From NCBI RefSeq assembly GCF_000003815.2, contig NC_049979.1:5980165-6044164 (forward strand): a DNA stretch of 64,000 nt, read 5' to 3'. Under the pieces are notes generated by a model. The model did no database searches and was not told the DNA's origin. It worked only from the letters and a program-made list of their open reading frames with translations. The translations under genes and the position numbers were made by a program. This document shows positions 46,101 to 58,100 of the stretch, one piece after another. Position 1 is the first letter of the stretch. Each line of letters starts with the position of its first letter. The DNA is from Branchiostoma floridae. Taxonomy: Eukaryota > Chordata > Leptocardii > Amphioxiformes > Branchiostomatidae.

Positions 46101-49100
46101 GTCATCCGTAGCCTATACCCGGGAATATACACATATCACATGTTTATTTTCCACAGATATGTTATCACTTTTTACATATATGACTTAGATGACATCCCCT
46201 GCAGTGTCCGGAAAACTGGACCAAGCGTCCCCCGCGTGATGACATCACCGCGCCTGCGCTGGAGAACGCAATCGCCACGCGCCCGTCCCACAATCTCTTA
46301 AGATCGCAATTAGCCCCATCCTGAAGCCTGGCAATTAGGGCTGGGCGGACAACCAATTGTCCAAAGTGACACGAAGGCCCACATGGCGTCACACATGGTA
46401 ACACTGGGCACAGAAGGGCACGGACTGGACCTGTGAGGACACAGCACACAAAACAAGACACTTCCACACACGTGACCTTCACCTCAGCTAAGGTCGTCAA
46501 CGGATGACCAAATAAGGAAAGTCATGGTAAAACTTCAAACGTATAAACCCCAGCGCTGCACGGTTGGCGTAGTTGGTTTGCCGTCGTGCTCGGAGACTGC
46601 GCGTGTGATTTGGAGTGGCGCCAACAGCTGAGCTTCTCACGACATCACAGAAAGGTACGCACAAACGTTTCACATGCATATCCAGCCACATGTACGTGTG
46701 ACGTTACAGTCAAACCCCTCTGTAGTGACCACTTAAAGGATGTGAAAGGATACGGCCACAGGTGGCCACTGTAGGCAGGGTTCTTAATGCTTGGGCCAAC
46801 GGGGAAATTATCTGTGGCCAAGAGGCCACAATGGCTAGGTGATCCTTATGTATGTGGTCATTTGTACAGGCTTGACTGTAGTTGTAAAATGCTTTCTTCT
46901 TCAAAAGCGGGCATCATCCAGGTGAGCAATTTTTGTATCCCTAGTGAAGGCATGCGAATGTTGACAGATTTTAATAGACTTGAAGCTTGCGGAAGCACTG
47001 CTACATATCATGGTGAATGTAGCCTGGTTAAATCTCGCTTATAGCAGTCCGCCCAACATCAGCCGGCCTCCTAGGGTCCAGTAACAGCCCAGGACGGCAG
47101 AGCTTGTGTCACACAGTCTAGTATGGTGGACGCAGGTGTTTTTGATAACCTGACCCAGGTGGATATGGCCTGACTGGACACAATATCACCATGAAATATT
47201 CATGCCAGAGTGGCCAGGTACGGCGCTGTTATTATGTGTGGTCAGCGGTCGCCATGGCAACAAATGGTTGTCCAGGCAGGGAACGTTTCCCTCGGGACCG
47301 CAGCTTTGGGTCGTGTTTCACGTCCGTTTCACGTCCGCAAAGTTCTACCGTCACGGAGAGGAGGGAATTTATTTTGGATTGACATACCTCCCCTTACCTA
47401 CAGCTGTACAAATTTCCATCAATATATTGAGACGCAAATTTTCATCAATATATTGAGACTTTTAAGATTTTGTGGAAGGATTGACATTAGAGGCGATCAA
47501 TACCCTTTGAGGAATGTCAACCTGTAGACCAGACGGTAAGGTTTGATCCACTCACTCCATGAAGGACCCCATAAGTGTGATGGGTTCTTTATTATACACA
47601 AGGTGTGGCTTGCCTCCAACATGGGCCCTCCTGCTTTACATTACCATCCTACAGGAAGCACCTAACAAAAACTAGATACCGGGTTTCAGATGAGTTGAGT
47701 GACGAGACAGGTGTAAAATGACTTTCCAAATGGTACAACATTGGACCTGCCTGGGTTTCAATACATCTGGCGCATCATTACAAGTGACAATCTTTGAGTA
47801 ATGAGGCTGAATTACGTGCTCGAGGCACCTCCTTGAACACGGGACCCCCGTTTTACGTCCCTTCCGAACGACGAATTTGTGAATTCTTGGTCGGGCTACA
47901 GCATCCGGTCTTCCATCGTGCTCTCCCATCCAATTACTATAAACCAAAGAACTAAATCAACAATCCTACCCACGAGGCCACCTTGCTACCATCAAGAAAG
48001 GCTGTTTTGATGTTAACTTGCTGTGTATGTTTCACACCCTTCGTTTGTCTATTGTCACTTCAATCTATCATATAGGTTTAGATAACATGTGACCAAGTCA
48101 AAAGACTATCATCAAGAGCCAGTCTGTCAACTTGGGAACCGGTTTTGGCCATAACGGCACACCCCTGCTCTCATATTGATAAATATGGTTGGTCCTCTAA
48201 TGTGCTGAGGGTGCGGTCCTCCTTGAACACCACACCTTGGGCGTGACATGGAAATGGCCTTCTCCTAGAAATTGGAGTTGAGAGCTGCCAGAGAAATGCT
48301 GTGTGAAGACTAGCCCACTGTAGCCCTTGTCAGGGTTTACAGCAGCAAAACCAACTAGTGGACACTACTAATGATATAGAGCTCACAACAACATTAAGGG
48401 CCACATTTATATCTATAACTTAAAGATGAATACTGTTTTCATGATTTGAGCCCAGAGTAGCTGACTCTTAGTACAATTTATGTACGTGTAAATTACAATG
48501 CCTCATTGCAGGGCTCAGTTCTGCACTGTACACACCTGTATAACCGCGTAGTACATATTTGCTGGATAAACCGGAAAATAATCCCTCCATATTTGTAATG
48601 TACTACTAGGGTTTACTGAAAGTTAAATATTGCTTACTAGTGTACTAGTTTTCACTGACGGCTGGGCTTCAAGTACAAAACGGCGCAGCTGTCTCGTAGA
48701 TTCTTAGGCAAAACGCAGGACGTTTCTACCAAACAGGATTTGTTTGGGCACACGGAACACCGCAACACGAAGGGACAGGTTGCGCCCTTCCCACGCGAGC
48801 CGAGCAATCTTACATTTCCGTCTCATATTGATTTATTGACACTCAACGTGAGTGAGCGAAACGAGGCAGTTTTAGATGCTCTTCTGTCACGCACCTCGGA
48901 GAGCCTCGCGTGGCACAAACGCGAGCGTCTTTCTTCTTCAGTACTGATTACTTATTCCCTTTGATTGTTTCATGACGACCCAGCCGAGACCATAACACAC
49001 ACGTCCACTGTTTACCTTCCCCTCCACATCACCATGGGGCTGTTTGTGCATGTATGATGCTAAATAAAGAACTTTTCCTGGGCTTTCGAGATTCTATCAG

Positions 49101-52100
49101 TTGTTTCTCAAAACTGCTTCATAAATATTTTATGATACGTACAATTCAAGAGTATTAAACTAATTTCTTAAGGGTTTATTGCCAAAGTTTTCCCCATCTT
49201 GCTAGGAGACCCTGTGCAGCTCTTATTTCTATTTCATTTACTGGTTTGGCTGCTCAGCATGCACAGATATGTGGCAAACACTGCAAGAGTGGAGCCCATC
49301 GGAACAGGATGTAAGAAGCAGAAGACGCATTACAAAGGGCTAGCCCTGTTGACAGAGACAAAGACAATACAAAAGTAACTGAGCTCTCATGGACCTTGTT
49401 ACCGATTCACCAGCCATACCAGCATCAGACCAACTTCTGTAGCTAACTTAAACCACATCTTGTAAACAACAGGAGTGAAATCTGTTTCACTTTGAACAAC
49501 TTAATGTAGCATCTTGTCAGGATTTCCTCCGAGCCACAGCTCCATGGTGATGATTCCTGCTCCAAGGCCAGTTTTCTGTACTTCTTGAACGTGCCTTAGG
49601 CCCAAGCTTTACAGACTTCCCTGTAATCCACTGCTAAAGAGCCAGGATTTCTATAAATCTTGAACTTGTCTTACCCTTAAGCAGCCTTCAAACGAAGCCT
49701 CCTGCCTACACGTCTGCAGGTGAGGCTCTCACAAAGCCCAGATGTTACTAGGACAGTCTCCGAAAGCTCAGCTGTGGCTGTGGTGGTATCCTGGAGCTTT
49801 TTCGACGATGTATCACGTCTGTGTCTGCCTTTCAAGTTTGATTACAGCACACACAGAGCTATGCAGACATAAGCTCCTGCTACTAGTCGTAGTCCCGCAC
49901 AAGTAGACAAGATGTATCTGATGATCTGTTGGATTGTGGAGTATGATCAGACCACCAGTGTGGGAGATTCAGGACTTTTACCACATCTTTTTCTGCAGTG
50001 CATGCAAAATTAAGGAGCAGTCAACATAAACCTGTGCAAGCCTTATTTTTCCCAAATATGCACTGAGCCAGGAAGTTATTTGTGTGCATGCATGCCAGAT
50101 GGCTGTCTGGTTGTCCGGTTTGATATCTGTATGGATACAGACGGTATAACCGCCCTTCAGCGTAACACATCAGCTTCGCAGGCACGCGGCGCAGCTGGTT
50201 ACACACCGACCAACCTGTCACACTATTAAGCCTGTCAGACTTAAAGTGTTTTTAAAGAGTAGATGCCCCTACTATTTATACTTGTAGTGACACATTCCTT
50301 TAGTAGAAATCAGCTAGTCAAGTACTACTAGTACTACTACAGCAGTGTAGTACAGCTCCTGGATGGGCAGCATGTCTGCCCTCTCCCTCTCCCTTTACCT
50401 GCCCCCTCCCTCCCTCCTTACCTGCCCACACAACCTGTTCATTTCTCAGCACAAGAAATTCCTGAGTGAAAAGCAAACAAACAGCAGGTGGACTTACTGG
50501 ACTCCTCTGGCACGAAGCAGCCATGGTTGTCTGTGTAGGCCCCGAACTCTGCAACACAACAGAACACGAACATCAATCAGCACACATTATTAACATTGTA
50601 ACATCTATTGGGATGTAAGTCACTGAATCTGTATCTTTGCTACATTCAATATTGCTCTCTTCTTCTCCTTCATGATTTCTGTGAAATTCCAGCAGATTCC
50701 AAAATTTCAAACAAACAAAGCTATCCAATCCATACCTTACTTATTCATTCATGCTTATTTATCTATTAGACCTTTTGGTATCACAGAAGATTTGACAGAC
50801 AAGTTTTCTCCACCCTCCTACGATTTCTGTTTGCTTTTAATGTTTTCCTTAGTGTGGTCCATTCTCTGATATCAACCATGAGTTTCTGTTACCTAGTGAT
50901 ATGGCTGTATGCACCATGGTTATATTTATAATTCCATGGTTGGACAAGTTCACTAGGGCAAATGAAAGTGCTCTTAGAGCAAGTGCATGACCTACTTCAC
51001 TTGCCCAATTAGGCAAGTACGATTTTTCCATTGATTGAGTGCAATTTTGATACAGTACTTTTTACAGACATGACATCAAGCAATGGTCAACAGATTCCAT
51101 TACTGAAAGTTAAAATGCATATACTAGTAACAGTAACATTAAATTTTGGGCAAGTGAAAACTTGGTTCGGGCAAGTAAGTTTTTATTAGCTTGCAAGATA
51201 GGCCAAGTGAGTTGTAGAAAACTTGTCCAACCCTGATTTCATGCTATTACTAAAGAAAGTGAGGGTGAGTCTCACCGTGGTCATTTCTTATTTTCCTGTT
51301 CTTGCTGAGGGAGATTTTCTTGTAGAGCGTCTTCAGACCCCCCGTGGTGTAGGCAACGGCGTGGACCTTGGGCGGCTGGATACGCACCAGGGTAGTGCTG
51401 GGTCTGGGGAAAGCAATCAATCAATCAAACAATCTATCAATCAATAAATAAATGATCTAATCATTTCCAGCTTTTATTACACCCAACCAAGTATGAAACC
51501 AATCCATCCAGCCATTCTTGAGTTATCTAGTTCACAGACAGACAGACAGACAAACGCTAGTGAAAGTATAACCTCCATGACATTTCATGGAGGTAGCAAA
51601 CGGCTGTAGCAAACCCTTAGAGAAGGGTTTATTGATAACTGTGAGGTGAGAGGGCCTGCAACACATACTGGACTGCAGGAGAGGTAAAAAAGAGAGAATT
51701 GTGAAGCTCTTTGTGATGCAGTGATCAGGATTTCACAGTCTGAACCATGGGTTGTTTCCAGGCTGGACCCGCTCCAAAAGCTACATTATTCCCCTTTTCT
51801 GACAGGACTTTCAATGGGACTGCAGGAGTGTAGCACTGATGACAAGTCTGGACTTGTACTAAGTTGTAGGAGAACTCATTGTCTGGCAAGCCAGCTGCTG
51901 CTTTACACAGAGGATCATTTCATTATAAAAAACGTAATAACCACGGAAAACATCTAAATTAGTTTTTTTTTTACTACTAGATATACATGTAGTAATTCAT
52001 ATGTTACATGTAGTAATCAGTGTCCTTGTGTGAACAACTGCTAAGTTCAAACAACTTAGATTTTTTGTGTGAGAATGTTCCCAATTCAACTGTTGTGTCT

Positions 52101-55100
52101 AGAGGACAATACACAATTTGCATATGGTATATGGCATACATGTAGCTGTCACAATATGACTATCAAAAATGTTACCTGGGCTCAGATTCCATTTTCTGCA
52201 TACGGTACCTAAACTGGAGCAGAGGTGTGTACAGGTAAGATACCCTGTACAAGAATAACCTCTGTACCACAGGATGTGCAGACTTTACATCAAGGCTTTT
52301 CATGCTACACATGTGTGGCTAGCTGGGTAATCCTCACACAAGGCTTGTGTTACTGTGTTTATTATACACACTCCTTTCGTTAATCCTTCACTACGGTGTC
52401 CTTTAGTTTCAGATTGACGTGTCTGTACATTTGGTTGTGTCGTGTTTGGACCATAGCCCTACACAGTGGGTTGGATCACCTTCCGCTCTTCGGACGATCT
52501 TCCCCGGGGTCAGGCTATTGCCTCTGGTGATAAGGAATACACCATGTTGTTTTCTCTCTTTATTATATGCTTGAACAGTCTGGTGAGACTAAGGAGCTAT
52601 ATGCTATAGGCTTTCATCTATATGATCTACGTCTCTTGTGATAAAGCCCATCCTCCCTGTACAGCTGTGCATCAGGTATACACACTGGAATCTGTATATA
52701 CCTCCTACTCCGGTACCCCACAGCCACCTGTAACTTCAACCATATAATAGATCACAGATATGTCTGTACATATTTTTCCATGGCAGGGGTCCAAGGTGGT
52801 ACACAAGAAAAATTGATGAAAGGGTTTAGAGGGTCCTGGTTTGAGTTCACTTCGCTTATGAACTGCTGCAAAACGACAGTATATATTAACATGGATAAAA
52901 AGCATAAGATTCATTAAGAAGTGCTGGGTTTTGGACCCTTCTGTCTGTACTAACACGTCAGCTGTAACTTATGTCACAGCTTTGACAGGCACAATAATTT
53001 TGTTGATCAGAAAATCTGGTCCAAGGCCAGGGGAACGTTAACCCTGGGTCAAGGCCAAATAACACCTATAAACACCATGATAATAACAGTCACAACTAAG
53101 TTATACATGTATTATGTAACATCAGTCTTCTCTTGTACCTGTATTGGTACTGGCCATGACCTTCACTGAACTACAGGTCAAAGTACAGGTTATGACCTGC
53201 TGCCATGCACTGAACTAAGGTAACCCCTGTTATCATGGTTACAGGGAAATTTTCTCCAACTGGAGTCCAAGTCAGATATTGGTAACAGTTACAGGCCATG
53301 ACATTACTGAACTACAGCAGGTCAAAGTACAGGTCATGACCTGTAGTCCTGCACTGAACTTAGATAACCCCTGTTACCATGACTACAGGAAACTGCCCAA
53401 CCAGAGCACAACCTACTCACACAGTGACTCCTGCCCCAGTTCTGACCACAGTTGGCACAGGAACCACCTGACCCTGTTGTTGGTACACCACATATTATGA
53501 CTTTGCTCCCTGTGAGATCACGTGGCACAATTGGCAGCGCATTAGGCTCAGGCCCAAAAGGTCCTGAGTTCGTAACCCGCTGTGTCACCGATCATGCGCC
53601 CTTGGGAAAGGGACTTCACACGACTTTCCTCACTTCACTCAAGTGAAAATGGACTCCAGGATGAATAGTTAGGTATCAGTCACTAATGGAGATCCTAATT
53701 AAAACCAAAACCAAAACCAAACCATTTTGCTTGTAATTGTGCAGACAAAATAACCTCAATATGGCTTCACTGATCCAGACAGTCCCAGGAACTGCCTGAA
53801 CAGGGTCCATAAAAACAGGGTCAGGTGGTTTCCTGTGACACCTTTTCACCACAGCTGTGGTCAGAACTAAAGCTTTGAAAATGTGCCACTGGAAACCAGC
53901 TGACCTTGCTTTTATGGACTCTTGATGAACCATTGGGTACATGTAGCCATTATTGTCTATAATGAAATCATCTTGTCAGGGCTCAGACCTGGGTTCAGCA
54001 GTAATACCCAGGAAAGTCCCAACATGTTTCCTCCTTGTGTTTGGCAAGCCAGCATTGCAAGAAAATTTTACCTATTTTCCAAGACATCCTAAAGGATTGA
54101 CTATATACACATAGTGTCATGCATTAGCAAATAGGTCATACTGTTTTTTGCCCTCTCCAACTTGTTTTGTTGCTTGCTTTTACCTGTAATCCCTGATAGA
54201 ATACATGGACAACAGGTCATTTGACCTTCCGGGGTGAAATATCAAAAACTTCATATTGAGCTACATATACTAGTGGGGGGCAAAAAAACAACATGAACTC
54301 CGCCTGGGTAGTAAACAGGTAACCCTGTTGTTGTCATCTCAAATGTCCAGGCTTCGGCCATGTTTATTTTGCCCCTTGTTTACACCTGGATACCTGGGCA
54401 AAAGGTCATTGACCTCCAGAGGAACCTCCTAAAATACCTGTTGTGACCAGCAATGGTGTCCAGGATTCCATCATTTCAGTTGACCTTGCCCTTCTACCAA
54501 GGACACTTGCTCAGGCCAGAGTATATCTTCCAAGAAAAGGAAGGTTCGGTTACAGAATTTGTGACTACACCCTTCAGCTCAGGAAAATTAAGATATTACT
54601 AGAGTTTTCTTTTTCACAACCAGTTAATATTACCGGCTGATAATATTAACTGGTTGTGTAAAAGAAAATCTACTACCATCCTATGACCTACCAAACTGAT
54701 GAAATTATTTTTGGAAATTCCAGATTATTAACTCATTACAAACCATCTTGTGAATCCCCAGGAAGCTTTTGTTATGCAGGATCAGGAGGGGCACAACTTG
54801 AACACCCTGTCAGGATCTCAGCTGTCAGTATGTCTTCAGCTTGTCACCCAGCCAAAACATGGCTTACTGTGTTTCTCTGTTTGTTTACATTCTGTAATCT
54901 CATGAATACACAATCTTTATGTAGGGTGCTGACACAAGAATGACTTCTCAACATTTCTTCTCAGAATCTTAAATACTCCTTTTCACTCAGTGTAAATTAT
55001 GACCAAACATCTGTGTGTTGAGAAAGCATGCCCTGAAGTGGCCTGAGTGTCTATGATCGCTAGTAAAATGCTGTCCAACCCCAGTGACATGTTACAGGGC

Positions 55101-58100
55101 TTGACATAATTTTTTCTGCACACCTGCGCTGGTGCAGGTAACATTGAAAATTACCTGCACCAGACAAATTTTACCTGCACAACTCTGAATTTAGGAAGTA
55201 TGGATCATGCTAAAATTGTTCAGGAACCATTGCTATTTTGGAGGTAATATTCAATGCTGCTAAAAACAATCTACATGTAAATACACCTACATAATATGAA
55301 ATCTATGTATAAAATCCAGTACATGGACCAGTGCAGGTTAGGTGCAAGTAGACACCAGAAATACCTGCACAGCTCCAATTTTACCTGCACTAACCTGCAT
55401 ATGAAGGTGGTATTTCAAGCCCTGTGTTAGCATGTAGGTCATCAGTGTTGACATCCTTCTAACCCTGCTACTTGTCATACACACAGATATCAGGGCAGGG
55501 ATTATCCGGTGATTCTACTGATGTGTTTTAGACCAAATGATGTTTCACCCTGTAAGTTATATAAATGTAAGGACACTGGGTTCCGGAGTCTGGACATAAA
55601 TTTTGATAAATTTTGATTTGACGCAACAGACTTTATTTGTTGCAGTTAATGTTTTGAATTTGTCTCCTGTGAATGATTTGGCTGGAGTTCCTTAATATGA
55701 GAGCAGACAGTAACATGTTGTCACTTGTCCATGTTTCATCTCATATATCAAACATACCTTTGTGTATCTAAATACATACGCAAGTGAATACCTGGCATTG
55801 GTTAGAGTCGGGTGTGTGTGTATGTATGTGTGTGTGTATGACAACAGTAACCTGATGTTTCATTAACATAACATTAATCAGGTATAGCTGCCCACTACGC
55901 TGGTGATAACCCAGCAAAGCCATGCTTATTTCTTCATATGAAACATGACAGCTTATACTAGTAAGTTATATGATGGTGTGAACAGACAGCGTTGGGTTAG
56001 AGGTCAACCCCCGGCCGAGTTGGCTCCTGACTTGTCTCTTATGTCCTTCTCTGATTGGCTGTTCCTTAGTGGTCGAACAAGTTTGCGTTGGGCCTCCCAC
56101 ATAGGTCTGGCTTTGACACTCAGACTAACATTTCCAACAAGCCATCTGTCTGTACAATTAGCACAAGATCTGGCTGAAATCTGCATTCAGAAATTCCCCT
56201 TGTAAAGGTAACACAGAATATCTAAAAAAGTAAAACGATTTTTTTTTAGGTATTTAGTTTTACCACATTTGTGGAGGGATTGACATAACACTTTTAACAG
56301 GTGACTTTCACCTTTTTGGACACCTGTATCATGATTCAGACATAACATAACAAAGGACAGCAGTGGAGCCTCTAATCACAACAAGTGGTGGTTAATAACC
56401 CCAGACAGGGTTTTATTTTCAGACCAGTTCTGTTGTTATAACACACCTAATCAGATTAGCTTATTTACAGGACAGCTATAGTGGTCTGTCTGAAGCCTCA
56501 TAGTCATAATACTGTACAACTGAACTTACTGTGAGTTGATTTAAAAATAACTGAGAACTCAAAAGCACCTGTCATAATTAGTACACATGTATAAATCAGC
56601 CTCCTTTTTGCATGCTGATATCTTACCAATTACAATGCTGTGATTCTGAGAATAAACAATATACCCCATATACACATATTATCCCATTGAACATATAAAT
56701 CTGTAAACATCCTTGCTGACAATGTTTACAAAACCAAATGCTTGACATGTTCATATTTCCAGTAAAGGTAAAGCCCTTGTAACATGGCCATGTGAAAACA
56801 CGACAGTTTGGATCGTGGGTGCACAACTTGGCCATGTGCAAACACTACAGTTTGGAACGTGGGTGCACAACTCGGTCATGTGAAAACACCACAGTTTGGA
56901 ATGTGAGTGTAAAAAGTGGGTAAACACACCGGACCCATTCCTGTATGACATCATGTTCTACGGTGTGCTCTTCAGGAAGGTATGCGAAACACTTCAGGAC
57001 TCACTCTGCAAACATGCCTGACCAAACATCACATCTCAGGGGTGTCAAGTACCCATGTTCCATGGCCAAACTGAAGCATCTTTCTACTGTCTAACGGGCA
57101 AGTAATCCTCATTACGCTGCATTTGAAAGGAACTCGGAAAATGTCATCAACTTTGAGCCTTGTATGTTGTAGCTGTGTCTAAAGTGAGGCTTCACATATC
57201 AAGACTAAAGTGAAACTGAAAAGGCACTCTTCATAGAATCTTTACTTACAGAGTTACAATCTTTCGCTTCTTTTCAAAGTTACTTTTGCTTCTCTTCAAG
57301 ATTGGCAAGTCCCCATTGCCTTACTAGAGTCAAAATGATGCTCACTTGTGTCTGGACGGTGTATTGTCTGCTTTTTTCCCATCTGACAAGAGTTAGACAT
57401 GAATGAACATGTACACCTAAAAGACTACTACTAGTATACAATCTAATTGTGGGCAAATGGAACAGATTTTCTACAGTGTGAAACTGTTATCTTGTGAAGA
57501 CAGTGTCTGCGAAACAGCAGCTGCTATGAGCTGGACAGCAGAGGTGGAGACAGGAACTTGAGGAAGAAGCTGCAGAAATACAGGAGAACAGGGAGAAGAA
57601 GATGAGTTAGTAGAGAAGACAGGAGACACAGAGAGCAAATTGTACAGGAGATATGAATGATGGAGAATGAGTTCTGCAGAAGTGCAGAGTCAAGGTTGTT
57701 ATGTTATTGTTAGACCCAGGTTAGACAGGAAAGGTTATCGTGTGAGGTCAGGAGTGTAGAGAACAGCAGATAGAGAATGATTCAGCATAAAACATATCCT
57801 ACTTGTGTCAGTATCACGACGTGGTGTGTAAAATGCATCTGTGGGGATGGCTGAAGTGGTATAATGGTACTGATGGTGTGCAAATGGAATCTGTATATCC
57901 GTACATCTGTATACTTCTTTGCATTCAGATGGAAATACTCCTGCGTATTGAATTACAGTGTGTAAACAGTATTGTTCAAACTTTAGGAGAGACCAGGCCA
58001 CATAGACATGATACAGAAAGCTAGTCCTGACATCTGTTTCAGGGTTACACAGTGGCACAGTGAGAACATGACACATTCAAACCTGTATAGGAACGGGAGT

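Noticed and set aside
53515-53590. Intact tRNA gene
   Set aside because: A and B boxes are present but the acceptor stem does not close and an AAAACC tail follows, so it is a SINE head.
54626-54634. TAATATTAC, the nonanucleotide of circular single-stranded DNA virus origins, in a hairpin
   Set aside because: Here it lies mostly in an AT-rich stem rather than in the loop, and no Rep-like frame is nearby; chance in AT-rich sequence is likelier.
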